Shown here piece after piece: positions 16,010 to 32,097 of a stretch of 64,000 nt of DNA (position 1 is its first letter; each line of letters starts with the position of its first letter). Location: positions 571,001 through 635,000 of the forward strand of contig OZ026557.1 in NCBI GenBank assembly GCA_964020155.1. Reading direction: 5' to 3'. Made by a program: the position numbers and the translations under genes. Source of the stretch: Chondrilla cf. caribensis (taxonomy: Eukaryota > Porifera > Demospongiae > Chondrillida > Chondrillidae). A model generated the notes under the pieces. It ran no database searches and was not told the DNA's origin. It saw nothing but the letters and a program-made list of their open reading frames with translations.

Positions 16010-17010
16010 TTAAAGTACCAGTGTCCGTGCCAAACTCACCAACACAATTTTGGATGTATACAAATAGTCTTGAGTGTGCTATGGGCCTCGTGGGGACAAG
16101 TAAAAAATGTCAATTTTTATGCTTGTCACCACGAGCTCTCCTGTGAGCACATAATGCATCACAGATCTAATACGAATGCACGGACACACTCCTGGAACTA
16201 ATATGGTCCTTTTGATAACAAAAATGATAGGTTTTGTTGTTGATGAAAATTCTGCCAGGTGTCCATATGGCACATAGCATTGTACATTTGTATGTACATT
16301 TCAATATAAGTGTAATACGCCTTGTGGTGATCATTCACAAAGAGCTATCCAGTGTCCGTGCTAAACTCACCTACACAATTTCGGATGTATACAAACCGTC
16401 TTGAGTGTGCTATGGGCCTCGTGGTGACAAACAAAAAAATGTCAATTTTTAAGCTTGTCACCACGGCCTCTCCTGTGTGCACATAATGCATCACAGATCT
16501 AATACGAATGCATTGACACACTCCTGGAACTAATACAGTCCTTTTAATAACAAAAAAGATAGGTTTTGTTGCTGATCAAAAATTCTCTCAGGTGTCCATA
16601 TGGCACATTGGATTATACATTTGTATGTACATTTCAATATAAGTGTAATACGCATTGTGGTGATAACTCAGGTGATTTGACATCACGTTGCTGGTCACAA
16701 AGAGCTACCCAGTGTCCGTACCAAACTCACCAACACAATTTCGGATGTATACGAATTGTCCTGAGTGTACTATGGGCCTCGTGGTGACAAGCAAAAAATG
16801 TCAATTTTTAAGCTTGTCACCATGACCTCTCCTGTGTGCACACAATGCATCACAGATCTAATACTAATGCACGGACACACTCCTGGAACTAATACAGTCC
16901 TTTTGATAACAAAAATGGTTTTTGCTGATCAAAAATTCTCTCAGGTGTCCATATGGCACATAGGATTATGCATTTGTATGTACATTTCCATATAAGTGTA
17001 ATACGGAAAT
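16010..17010. repeat. ~358-bp satellite, divergent monomers (left block)
   Basis: About three diverged monomers spaced roughly 330-360 bp. Each carries GTGTCCGTGCCAAACTCACC and a GTGGTGACAAGC / GCTTGTCACCAC inverted repeat around a short AT loop. The variant spelling TTTCAATATAAGTGTAATACGC recurs in the terminal monomer near 29.5 kb, so these divergent units bracket the array. Confidence 0.85.
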
Positions 17011-20000
17011 AAAAGCTATTTCATAAGTTAGTATAGGACTACAACTAGGTTCCCATAAAATACCATGTTGACACGCCTCCTCTCCTTAGCGTTATTTCAT
17101 CCTATACCTTCCCATACATTTAAAAGTATTAAGCACCTCCGGATGTAGTTAGGGTTAAGGACCACCTACGGAGACAAAAACTGTTTCATAAGTTAGTATA
17201 GGACCACAACTAGGTTCCCATATAATATCATGTTGACACGCCTCCTCTCCCATGAGCTACGCAAAAAGGTGCTTAGCGTTATTTCATCCTATACCTTCCC
17301 ATACATTAAAATGTATTAAGCACTTCCGGATGTAGTTAGGGTTAAGGACCACCTACGGAGACGAAAACTGTTTCATACGTTAGTATAGGACCACAACTAG
17401 GTTTCCATATAATATCATGCTGACACACCTCTTATCCCATGAGCTACGCAAAAAGGTGCTTAGCGTTACGTAAGAGAGCAAACGCTAAGCACCTTTTTGC
17501 ATACCTCATGAGGGAGAGGGTGTGTCAACATGATATTTCGGACAGATCTAGCTGTGGATGTAAACTAACTTCTGAAACAATTCCCATCTCAATAGGTGGT
17601 CCGTTAACCCAGCTACATTGTAAGGTGCTTAATATTTTTTCAATGTATGGGAGAGTATAGGAGAGAAAACGCTAAGAACCTTTTTGCATACCTCATGAGG
17701 GAGAGGGCGTGTCAACTTACTAACTTAGACAGACCTAGCTGGGGGTGTAAACTAACGTCTGAAACAATTCCCATCTCAATAGGTGGCCCGATATCTCAGC
17801 TACATTGGAAGGTTCTGAAATATTTTTTCAATGTATGGGAGAGTATGATAGAGAAAACGTTAAGCACCTTTTTGCATACCTCATGAGGGAGAGGGCATGT
17901 CAACTTGATATTTAGGAAAGACCTAGCTGTGGATGTAAACTAACTTCTGAAATAATTCCCATCTCAATAGGTGGCCTGTAACCCCAGGTACATTGGGAGG
18001 TGCTTAATATTATTTCGATGTATGGGAAAGTATAGGGAAGAAAACGCTAAGCACCTTTTTGCATACCTCATGGGAGAGGGGGCGTGTCAGCTTAAACATT
18101 TTAGACAGACCTAGCTGGGGATGTAAACTAACTTCTGAAAAAATTCCCATCTCAATAGGTGGCCTGTAACCCCCAGGTACATTCGGAGGTGCTTAATAAT
18201 GTTTCAATGTATAAGAGAGTATAGGAGAGAAAACGCTAAGCACCTTTTTGCATAGCTCATGGGAGAGGGGGCGTGTCAACTTGATATTTTAGACAGACCT
18301 AGCTGGGGATATAAACTAACTTCTGAAACAATTCTCATCTCAATAGGTGGCCTGTAACCCCAGGTACATTCGGAGGTGCTTACTAGTTTTTCGATGTACA
18401 TATGGGAGAGAATAGGGAAGAAAAAGCTAAGCACCTTTTTGCATACCTCATGAGGGAGAGGGCGTGTCAATTTGGTAGTTTAGACAGACCTAGCTTGGGA
18501 TGTAAACTAACTTTTGAAAGAATTCCCATCTCAATAGGTGGCCCGTAACCAAAGCTACATTGGAAGGTGCTTAATAATGTTTCAATGTATGGGAGAGTAT
18601 AGGAGATAAAATGCTAAGCACCTTTTTGCATACCTCATGAGGGAGAGGGCGTGTCCACTTGACATTTCAGACAGACCTAGCTGGGGATGTAAACTAACTT
18701 CTGAAAGAATTCCCATCTCAATAGGTGGCCCGTAACCAAAGCTACATTGGAAGGTGCTTAATAATGTTTCAATGTATGGAAGAGTATAGGAGAGAAATGC
18801 TAAGCACCTTTTTGCATACCTCATGGGGGAGGGGGCGTGTCAACTTGATACTTTAGACAGACCTAGCTGGGGATGTAAACTAACTTCTGAAACAATTTCC
18901 ATCCCAATAGGTGGCCTGTAACCCCAGATATATTCGGAGGTGCTTATCATTTTTTCAATGTATGGGAAAGTATAGGGAAGAAAACGCTAAGCACCTTTTT
19001 GCATAGCTCATGGGAGAGGGGGCGTGTCAACTTTATAATTTAGACAAAAACAAGCTAGGGACATGAACTAACGTCTGGAATAATTCCCATCTCAATAGGT
19101 GGCCTGTAACCCGAGGTACATTGGGAGGTGCTTAATATTATATCGATGTATGGGAGAGTGTGGGAGAGAAAACGCTAAGCACCTTTTAGCATACCTCATG
19201 TGGGAGAGGATGTGTCAACTTGATATTTTAGACAGACCTAGCTGTGTATGTAAACTAACTTCTGAAACAATTCCCATCTCAATAGGTGGCCTGTAACCCC
19301 AGATACATTCGGAGGTGCTTAATAATGTTTCAATGTATGGGAGAGTATAGGAGAGAAAACGCTAAGCACCTTTTTGCATAGCTCATGGGAGAGGGGGCAT
19401 GTCAGCTTGATATTTTAGACACAGCTAGCTTGGGACGTAAACTAACTTCTGAAACAATTCCCATCTCAATAGGTGGCCTGTAACCCCAGATACATTCGGA
19501 GGTGCTTACTAGTTTTTCAATGTATGGGAGAGAATAGGGGAGGAAACGCTAAGCACCTTTTTGCTTACCTCATTGGGGAGGGTGTATGTCAACTCGATAT
19601 TTTAGACAGACCTAGCTGGGGATGGAAACTAACTTCTGAAACAATTCCCATCTCAATAGGTGGCCTGTAACCCCAGGTACATTTGGAGGTGCTTAATAAT
19701 GTTTCAATGTATGGGAGAGTATAGGAGAGAAAACGCTAAGCACCTTTTTGCATAGCTCACGGGAGAGGGGGGGTGTCAGCTTGACATTTTAGACAGTTCT
19801 AGTGAGAGACGTAAACTAACTTTTGAAACAATTCCCAATTCAATAGGTGGCCTGTAACCCTAGTTACATTCCGAGGTGCTTAATATTTTTTCAATGTACG
19901 TGAGAGTATAGGAGAGGAAACGCTAAGCACCTTTTTGCAAAGCTCATGGGAGAGGGGGTGTGTCAGCTTGATATCTTAAACAGAGCTAGCCTGGGACGTG

Positions 20001-20630
20001 AACTAACTTCTGAAACAATTCTCATCTCAATAGGTGGCCTGTAACCCCAGGTACATTGGGAGGTGCTTAATAATGTTTCAATGTATGGGAGAGTATAGGA
20101 GAGAAACGCTAAGCACCTTTTTGCATAGCTCATAAGAGAAGGGGTGTGCCAGCTTGATATTTTAGACAAAGCTAGTGGGAGAAGTGAACTAACTTCTGAA
20201 ACAATTCCCATCTCAATAGGTGGCCTGTAACCCCAGTTACATTCGGAGGTGCTTAATATTTTTTCAATGTATGGGAGAGTATAGGAGAGAAAACGCTAAG
20301 CACCTTCTTGCATAGCTCATGGAAGAGGGGGTGTGTCAGCTTGCTAATTTGGACAGAGCTAGTGGGAGACGTGAACTAACTTTTGAAACAATTCCCATCT
20401 CAATAGGTGGCCTGTAACCCCAGTTACATTCGAAGGTGCTTAATATTTTTTCAATGTATGTGAGCGTATAGGAGAGAAAACTCTAAGCACTTTTTTGCAT
20501 AGCTCATGGGAGAGGGGGTGTGTCAGCTTCATATTTTAGACTAAGCTAGTGGGAGACGTGAACTAACTTCTGAAACAATTCCCATCTCAATAGGTGGCCT
20601 ATAACCCCAGTTACATTTGGAGGTGCTTAA
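17010..20630. repeat. ~187-bp satellite array, partly inverted
   Basis: About 17 monomers (period 186-188) run from about 17481 to 20630, each with AACGCTAAGCACCTTTTTGC and AATTCCCATCTCAATAGGTGG. At 17010-17467 two to three monomers have the opposite orientation. The array lies inside the ~358-bp family, which is present on both sides. Short ORFs in it repeat with the unit and are not genes. Confidence 0.9.
17438..17510. repeat. Head-to-head junction palindrome of 187-bp satellite
   Basis: Arms 17438-17467 and 17481-17510, with a perfect 20-bp core (GCAAAAAGGTGCTTAGCGTT and its complement) and a 13-base spacer. This is the point at which monomer orientation flips. Confidence 0.9.
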
Positions 20631-23600
20631 TAATATGCATATACTTTGTATGTACATTCATATAATTGTAATACGCCTTGTGGTGATCACCTAAGCAATT
20701 CGAGATTTCTTTGCTTGTCACCAAGGGCTACCTAGTGTCCATGCCAAACTCACCAACTCAATTTCGTAAGCATTCTGATTGTCCTGAGTGCGCTATAAGC
20801 CTCGTGGTGACAAGCAAAAAAATGTCAATTTTTTGAGTTGTCACCACGGCCTCTCCTGTGTGCACATAATGCATCATAGCTCAAATCTGAATGCACAGAC
20901 ACACTCCTGGACCTAGTATGTACCTTTTGATAGCCAAAAAGATGCATTTTGATGTCGACCAAAATTTCCCCCTGTGCCACATATAATAATATGCATATAC
21001 TTTGTATGTACATTCATATATAAGTGTAATACGCCTTGTGTTGATCACCTAAGCAATTTGAGATTTCTTGGCTGGTCACCAAGGGCTACCTAGTGTCCAT
21101 ACCAAACTCACCAACTCAATTTCGTAAGCATTCTGATTGTCCTGAGTGCGCTATAAGCCTCGTGGTGACAAGCCTAAAAATGTCAATTTTTTGAGTTGTC
21201 ACAACGGCCTCTCCTATGTGCACGTGATGCATCATAGCTCAAATCCGAATGCACAGACACACTCCTGGACCTATTACCTACCTTTTGATAGCAAAAAAGA
21301 TGCATTTTGATGTCGACCAAAAATCCCCCCCAGTGCCACATATAATAATATGCATATACTTTGTATGTACATTCATATATAAGTGTAATACGCCTTGTGT
21401 TGATCACCTAAGCAATTTGAGATTTCTTGGCTGGTCACCAAGGGCTACCTAGTGTCCATACCGAACTCACCAACTCAATTTCGTAAGCATTCTGATTGTC
21501 CTGAGTGTGCTATAAGCCTCGTGGTGACAAGCCTAAAAATGTCAATTTTTTGAGTTGTCACCACGGCCTCTCCTGTGTGCACGTGATGCATCATAGCTCA
21601 AATCCGAATACACGGACACACTCCTGGACCTAGTACCTACCTTTTGATAGCAAAAAAGATGCATTTTGATGTCGACCAAAAATCCCCCCTGTGCCACATA
21701 TAATAGTATCCATATACTTTGTATGTAGATTCATATATAAGTGTAATACGCCTTGTGTTGATCACCTAAACAATTTGAGATTTCTTTGCTTGTCACCAAG
21801 GGCTACCTAGTGTCCATACCGAACTCACCAACTCAATTTCGTAAGCATTCTGATTGTCCTGAGTGTGCTATAAGCCTCGTGGTGACAAGCCTAAAAATGT
21901 CAATTTTTTGAGTTGTCACCACGGCCTCTCCTGTGTGCACGTGATGCATCATAGCTCAAATCCGAATGCACAGACACACTCCTGGACCTAGTACCTACCT
22001 TTTGATAGCCAAAAAGATGCATTTTGATGTCGACCAAAATTCCCCCCTGTGCCACATATAATAATATGCATATACTTTGTATGTACAGTCATCTATAAGT
22101 GTAATACGCCTTGTGTTGATCACCTAAGCAATTTGAGATTTCTTGGCTGGTCACCAAGGGCTACCTAGTGTCCATACCGAACTCACCAACTCAATTTCGT
22201 AAGCATTCTGATTGTCCTGAGTGTGCTATAAGCCTCGTGGTGACAAGCCTAAAAATGTCAATTTTTTGAGTTGTCACCACGGCCTCTCCTGTGTGCACGT
22301 GATGCATCATAGCTCAAATCCGAATGCACAGACACACTCCTGGACCTATTACCTACCTTTTGATAGCAAAAAAGATGCATTTTGATGTCGACCAAAATTC
22401 CCCCCTGTGCCACATATAATAATATGCATATACTTTGTATGTACATTCATCTATAAGTGTAATACGCCTTGTGTTGATCACCTAAGCAATTTGAGATTTC
22501 TTGGCTGGTCACCAAGGGCTACCTAGTGTCCATACCGAACTCACCAACTCAATTTCGTAAGCATTCTGATTGTCCTGAGTGTGCTATAAGCCTCGTGGTG
22601 ACAAGCCTAAAAATGTCAATTTTTTGAGTTGTCACCACGGCCTCTCCTGTGTGCACGTGATGCATCATAGCTCAAATCCGAATGCACAGACACACTCCTG
22701 GACCTAGTACCTACCTTTTGATAGCCAAAAAGATGCATTTTGATGTCGACCAAAATTCCCCCCCCCCCTGTATGTACATTCATATATAAGTGTAATACGC
22801 CTTGTGTTGATCACCTAAGCAATTTGAGATTTCTTGGCTGGTCACCAAGGGCTACCTAGTGTCCATACCGAACTCACCAACTCAATTTCGTAAGCATTCT
22901 GATTGTCCTGAGTGCGCTATAAGCCTCGTGGTGACAAGCCTAAAAATGTCAATTTTTTGAGTTGTCACCACGGCCTCTCCTGTGTGCACGTGATGCATCA
23001 TAGCTCAAATCCGAATGCACAGACACACTCCTGGACCTAGTACCTACCTTTTGATAGCCAAAAAGATGCATTTTGATGTCGACCAAAATCCCCCCAGTGC
23101 CACATATAATAATATGCATATACTTCGTATGTACATTCATATATAAGTGTAATACGCCTTGTGTTGATCACCTAAGCAATTTGAGATTTCTTGGCTGGTC
23201 ACCATGGGCTACCTAGTGTCCATACTGAACTCACCAACTCAATTTCGTAAGCATTCTGATTGTCCTGAGTGTGCTATAAGCCTCGTGGTGACAAGCCTAA
23301 AAATGTCAATTTTTTGAGTTGTCACCACGGCCTCTCCTGTGTGCACGTGATGCATCATAGCTCAAATCCGAATGCACAGACACACTCCTGGACCTAGTAC
23401 CTACCTTTTGATAGCCAAAAAGATGCATTTTGATGTCGACCAAAATTCCCCCCTGTGCCACATATAATAATATGCATATACTTTGTATGTACGGTCATCT
23501 ATAAGTGTAATACGCCTTGTGTTGATCACCTAAGCAATTTGAGATTTCTTGGCTGGTCACCAAGGGCTACCTAGTGTCCATACCGAACTCACCAACTCAA

Positions 23601-26600
23601 TTTCGTAAGCATTCTGATTGTCCTGAGTGCGCTATAAGCCTCGTGGTGACAGGCCTAAAAATGTCAATTTTTTGAGTTGTCACCACGGCCTCTCCTGTGT
23701 GCACGTGATGCATCATAGCTCAAATCCGAATACACGGACACACTCCTGGACCTAGTACCTACCTTTTGATAGCCAAAAAGATGCATTTTGATGTCGACCA
23801 AAATTCCCCCCAGTGCCACATATAATAATATGCATATACTTTGTATGTACATTCACATATAAGTGTAATACGCCTTGTGGTGATCACCTAAACAATTTGA
23901 GATTTCTTTGCTTGTCACCAAGGGCTACCTAGTGTCCATACCAAACTCACCAACTCAATTTCGTAAGCATTCTGATTGTCCTGAATGCGCTATAAGCCTC
24001 GTGGTGACATGCCTAAAAATGTCAATTTTTTGAGTTGTCACCACGGCCTCTCCTGTGTGCACGTGATGCATCATAGCTCAAATCCGAATGCACAGACACA
24101 CTCCTGGACCTGGTAGCTACCTACTGATAGCAAAAAGTTGCATTTTGATGTCGACCAAAATTCCCCCTATTGCCAATGTATATACTTTGTATGTAGATTC
24201 ATATATAAGTGTATTACGACTTGTGGTGATCACCTAAGCAATTTGAGATTTCTTTGTTGGTCACCATGGGCTACCTAGTGTCCATACCAAACTCACCAAC
24301 TCAATTTCGTAAGCATTCTGATTGTCCTGAGTGCGCTATAAGCCTCGTGGTGACAAGCCTGAAAATGTCAATTTTTTGAGTTGTCACCACGGCCTCTCCT
24401 GTGTGCACGTGATGCATCATAGCTCAAATCCGAATGCACAGACACACTCCTGGACCTAGTACCTACCTTTTGATAGCCAAAAAGATGCATTTTGATGTCG
24501 ACCAAAATCCCCCCCTGTGCCACATATAATAATATGCATATACTTTGTATGTACATTCATATATAAGTGTAATACGCCTTGTGTTGATCACCTAAGCAAT
24601 TTGAGATTTCTTGGCTGGTCACCAAGGGCTACCTAGTGTCCATACCGAACTCACCAACTCAATTTCGTAAGCATTCTGATTGTCCTGAGTGCGCTATAAG
24701 CCTCGTGGTGACAAGCAAAAAAATGTCAATTTTTTGAGTTGTCACCACGGCCTCTCCTGTGTGCATGTGATGCATCATAGCTCAAATCTGTATGCACAGA
24801 AACACTCCTGGACCTAGTACCTACCTTTTGATAGCCAAAAAGATGCATTTTGATGTCGACCAAATTCCCCCTATTGCCAATGTATATACTTTGTATGTAG
24901 ATTCATATATAAGTGTATTACGCCTTGTGGTGATCACCTAAACAATTTGAGATTTCTTGGCTGGTCACCATGGGCTACCTAGTGTCCATACCGAACTCAC
25001 AAACTCAATTTCGTAAGCATTCTGATTGTCCTGAGTGCGCTATAAGCCTCGTGGTGACAAGCCTGAAAATGTCAATTTTTTGAGTTGTCACCACGGCCTC
25101 TCCTGTGTGCACGTGATGCATCATAGCTCAAATCCGAATGCACAGACACACTCCTGGACCTAGTACCTACCTTTTGATAGCCAAAAAGATGCATTTTGAT
25201 GTCGACCAAAATCCCCCCCAGTGCCACATATAATAATATGCATATACTTTGTATGTACATTCATATTTAAGTTTAATACGCCTTGTGTTGATCACCTAAG
25301 CAATTTGAGATTTCTTGGCTTGTCACCAAGGGCTACCTAGTGTCCATACCAAACTCACCAACTCAATTTCGTAAGCATTCTGATTGTCCTGAGTGTGCTA
25401 TAAGCCTCGTGGTGACAAGCCTAAAAATGTCAATTTTTTGAGTTGTCACCACGGCCTCTCCTGTGTGCACGTGATGCATCATAGCTCAAATCCGAATGCA
25501 CAGACACACTCCTGGACCTATTACCTACCTTTTGATAGCAAAAAAGATGCATTTTGATGTCGACCAAAATTCCCCCCTGTGCCACATATAATAATATGCA
25601 TATACTTTGTATGTACATTCATCTATAAGTGTAATACGCCTTGTGTTGATCACCTAAGCAATTTGAGATTTCTTGGCTGGTCACCAAGGGCTACCTAGTG
25701 TCCATACCGAACTCACCAACTCAATTTCGTAAGCATTCTGATTGTCCTGAGTGTGCTATAAGCCTCGTGGTGACAAGCCTAAAAATGTCAATTTTTTGAG
25801 TTGTCACCACGGCCTCTCCTGTGTGCACGTGATGCATCATAGCTCAAATCCGAATGCACAGACACACTCCTGGACCTAGTACCTACCTTTTGATAGCCAA
25901 AAAGATGCATTTTGATGTCGACCAAAATTCCCCCCCCCCCTGTATGTACATTCATATATAAGTGTAATACGCCTTGTGTTGATCACCTAAGCAATTTGAG
26001 ATTTCTTGGCTGGTCACCAAGGGCTACCTAGTGTCCATACCGAACTCACCAACTCAATTTCGTAAGCATTCTGATTGTCCTGAGTGCGCTATAAGCCTCG
26101 TGGTGACAAGCCTAAAAATGTCAATTTTTTGAGTTGTCACCACGGCCTCTCCTGTGTGCACGTGATGCATCATAGCTCAAATCCGAATGCACAGACACAC
26201 TCCTGGACCTAGTACCTACCTTTTGATAGCCAAAAAGATGCATTTTGATGTCGACCAAAATCCCCCCAGTGCCACATATAATAATATGCATATACTTTGT
26301 ATGTACATTCATATATAAGTGTAATACGCCTTGTGTTGATCACCTAAGCAATTTGAGATTTCTTGGCTGGTCACCAAGGGCTACCTAGTGTCCATACCAA
26401 ACTCACCAACTCAATTTCGTAAGCATTCTGATTGTCCTGAGTGTGCTATAAGCCTCGTGGTGACAAGCCTAAAAATGTCAATTTTTTGAGTTGTCACCAC
26501 GGCCTCTCCTGTGTGCACGTGATGCATCATAGCTCAAATCCGAATGCACAGACACACTCCTGGACCTATTACCTACCTTTTGATAGCCAAAAAGATGCAT

Positions 26601-29600
26601 TTTGATGTCGACCAAAATTCCCCCCTGTGCCACATATAATAATATGCATATACTTTGTATGTACGGTCATCTATAAGTGTAATACGCCTTGTGTTGATCA
26701 CCTAAGCAATTTGAGATTTCTTGGCTGGTCACCATGGGCTACCTAGTGTCCATACTGAACTCACCAACTCAATTTCGTAAGCATTCTGATTGTCCTGAGT
26801 GTGCTATAAGCCTCGTGGTGACAAGCCTAAAAATGTCAATTTTTTGAGTTGTCACCACGGCCTCTCCTGTGTGCACGTGATGCATCATAGCTCAAATCCG
26901 AATGCACAGACACACTCCTGGACCTAGTACCTACCTTTTGATAGCCAAAAAGATGCATTTTGATGTCGACCAAAATTCCCCCCTGTGCCACATATAATAA
27001 TATGCATATACTTTGTATGTACGGTCATCTATAAGTGTAATACGCCTTGTGTTGATCACCTAAGCAATTTGAGATTTCTTGGCTGGTCACCAAGGGCTAC
27101 CTAGTGTCCATACCGAACTCACCAACTCAATTTCGTAAGCATTCTGATTGTCCTGAGTGCGCTATAAGCCTCGTGGTGACAGGCCTAAAAAAGTCAATTT
27201 TTTGAGTTGTCACCACGGCCTCTCCTGTGTGCACGTGATGCATCATAGCTCAAATCCGAATACACGGACACACTCCTGGACCTAGTACCTACCTTTTGAT
27301 AGCCAAAAAGATGCATTTTGATGTCGACCAAAATTCCCCCCAGTGCCACATATAATAATATGCATATACTTTGTATGTACATTCACATATAAGTGTAATA
27401 CGCCTTGTGGTGATCACCTAAACAATTTGAGATTTCTTTGCTTGTCACCAAGGGCTACCTAGTGTCCATACCAAACTCACCAACTCAATTTCGTAAGCAT
27501 TCTGATTGTCCTGAATGCGCTATAAGCCTCGTGGTGACATGCCTAAAAATGTCAATTTTTTGAGTTGTCACCACGGCCTCTCCTGTGTGCACGTGATGCA
27601 TCATAGCTCAAATCCGAATGCACAGACACACTCCTGGACCTGGTAGCTACCTACTGATAGCAAAAAGTTGCATTTTGATGTCGACCAAAATTCCCCCTAT
27701 TGCCAATGTATATACTTTGTATGTAGATTCATATATAAGTGTATTACGACTTGTGGTGATCACCTAAGCAATTTGAGATTTCTTTGTTGGTCACCATGGG
27801 CTACCTAGTGTCCATACCAAACTCACCAACTCAATTTCGTAAGCATTCTGATTGTCCTGAGTGCGCTATAAGCCTCGTGGTGACAAGCCTGAAAATGTCA
27901 ATTTTTTGAGTTGTCACCACGGCCTCTCCTGTGTGCACGTGATGCATCATAGCTCAAATCCGAATGCACAGACACACTCCTGGACCTAGTACCTACCTTT
28001 TGATAGCCAAAAAGATGCATTTTGATGTCGACCAAAATCCCCCCCTGTGCCACATATAATAATATGCATATACTTTGTATGTACATTCATATATAAGTGT
28101 AATACGCCTTGTGTTGATCACCTAAGCAATTTGAGATTTCTTGGCTGGTCACCAAGGGCTACCTAGTGTCCATACCGAACTCACCAACTCAATTTCGTAA
28201 GCATTCTGATTGTCCTGAGTGCGCTATAAGCCTCGTGGTGACAAGCAAAAAAATGTCAATTTTTTGAGTTGTCACCACGGCCTCTCCTGTGTGCATGTGA
28301 TGCATCATAGCTCAAATCTGTATGCACAGAAACACTCCTGGACCTAGTACCTACCTTTTGATAGCCAAAAAGATGCATTTTGATGTCGACCAAATTCCCC
28401 CTATTGCCAATGTATATACTTTGTATGTAGATTCATATATAAGTGTATTACGCCTTGTGGTGATCACCTAAACAATTTGAGATTTCTTGGCTGGTCACCA
28501 TGGGCTACCTAGTGTCCATACCGAACTCACAAACTCAATTTCGTAAGCATTCTGATTGTCCTGAGTGCGCTATAAGCCTCGTGGTGACAAGCCTGAAAAT
28601 GTCAATTTTTTGAGTTGTCACCACGGCCTCTCCTGTGTGCACGTGATGCATCATAGCTCAAATCCGAATGCACAGACACACTCCTGGACCTAGTACCTAC
28701 CTTTTGATAGCCAAAAAGATGCATTTTGATGTCGACCAAAATCCCCCCCAGTGCCACATATAATAATATGCATATACTTTGTATGTACATTCATATTTAA
28801 GTTTAATACGCCTTGTGTTGATCACCTAAGCAATTTGAGATTTCTTGGCTTGTCACCAAGGGCTACCTAGTGTCCATACCAAACTCACCAACTCAATTTC
28901 GTAAGCATTCTGATTGTCCTGAGTGTGCTATAAGCCTCGTGGTGACAAGCCTAAAAATGTCAATTTTTTGAGTTGTCACCACGGCCTCTCCTGTGTGCAT
29001 GTGATGCATCATAGCTCAAATCTGTATGCACAGAAACACTCCTGGACCTAGTACCTACCTTTTGATAGCCAAAAAGATGCATTTTGATGTCGACCAAATT
29101 CCCCCCAGTGCCACATATAATAATATGCATATACTTTGTATGTACATTCATATATAAGTGTAATACGCCTTGTGTTGATCACCTAAGCAATTGAGATTTC
29201 TTTGCTTGTCACCAAGGGCTACCTAGTGTCCATACCAAACTCACCAACTCAATTTCGTAAGTATTCTGATTGTCCTGAGTGCGCTATAAGCCTCGTGGTG
29301 ACAAGCCTAAAAATGTTAATTTTTTGAGTTGTCACCACGGCCTCTCTTGTGTGCATGTGATGCATCATAGCTCAAATCCGAATGCACAGACACACTCCTG
29401 GACCTAGTACCTACCTTTTGATAGCCAAAAAGATGCATTTTGATGTCGACCAAAATTCCCCCCTTCAGTGCCACATATAATAATATGCATATACTTTGTA
29501 TGTACATTTCAATATAAGTGTAATACGCATTGTGGTGATCATTCAGGTGATTTGACATTACGTTGCTGGTCACCAAGGGCTACCCAGTGTAAATGCCAAA
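20630..29600. repeat. ~358-bp satellite array with higher-order duplication
   Basis: About 25 head-to-tail monomers, mostly 346-360 bp with two 333-bp deletions. Each contains GTGGTGACAAGC...TTGTCACCACGG as an inverted repeat and several further TTGTCACCA/GGTGATCACC copies. The spacing pattern repeats: about 22256-25428 (9 monomers, 3172 bp) and 25428-28958 (10 monomers, 3530 bp) are near-identical, including a poly-C tract and the 346/357/347 spacing. A 62-codon minus-strand open frame recurs in many monomers because the DNA is homogenised; there is no independent evidence that it is translated. Confidence 0.95.
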
Positions 29601-29983
29601 CTCAATTGTTTCATATGTTAAGCAGTGGTAGATTAACAAAAATATATTGTAACATTATGATGTGGAGGAACATCACTTGATCCATGAAATACAAAAATGG
29701 ACTTGAAAAGCCGTCCCAGTGCATTCAACATTTGCGGAGTAACTTGTCAGTCCATGCACGCGAAATGAAATAAGTCAAACATCGCAAAGACCAAGATTAT
29801 AATAATAATCCACTACTGACAAACACCAAAGAATAAGACAACCATAGAACTCCAATTGTTACATTGTAATATGTGCAATTGGCTGACATAAACTGCCTAA
29901 TTTGAATATACAAATACTTTCAGATGTTCACTACCCAATCAGAATATGACACAAATTAAAATTCACATGTAATAATGGGGGTT
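29601..29983. other. Unique AT-rich flank between satellite and TMEM222
   Basis: No gene, repeat family or RNA recognised. Confidence 0.5.
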
Positions 29984-31951
<1,968 letters not shown>

Positions 31952-32024
31952 ATCAATACGTTGCGCAATAAAGGAAACGGAGCGCCCAGATAGTGTATTT
32001 CGCCGCCGGGCGTTAAAAACCGGA

Positions 32025-32097
32025 AATCCTTAGGTTCGAGTCCCTCAGCTGCCAATCTTTTTTTCCTTTTCTCCTTTCTCTTCAAGCAGGTTATTCT
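32025..32097 (+). repeat. tRNA-derived SINE 3' fragment
   Basis: The B-box GGTTCGAGTCCC, then CTCAGCTGCCA and a T/C-rich tail, matches the complete copy at 62.95 kb. The A-box half is not recognisable. It lies about 75 bp upstream of the TMEM222 start on the opposite strand. Confidence 0.55.

Noticed and set aside
20825..29576. A 62-63-codon minus-strand ORF recurring in many satellite monomers
   Set aside because: It repeats only because the monomers are homogenised. It has no promoter, codon signature or known domain, and is broken in about half of the monomers.
15716..29600. CRISPR-like array
   Set aside because: Repeats are 187 or ~358 bp with no unique spacers, in clearly eukaryotic DNA.
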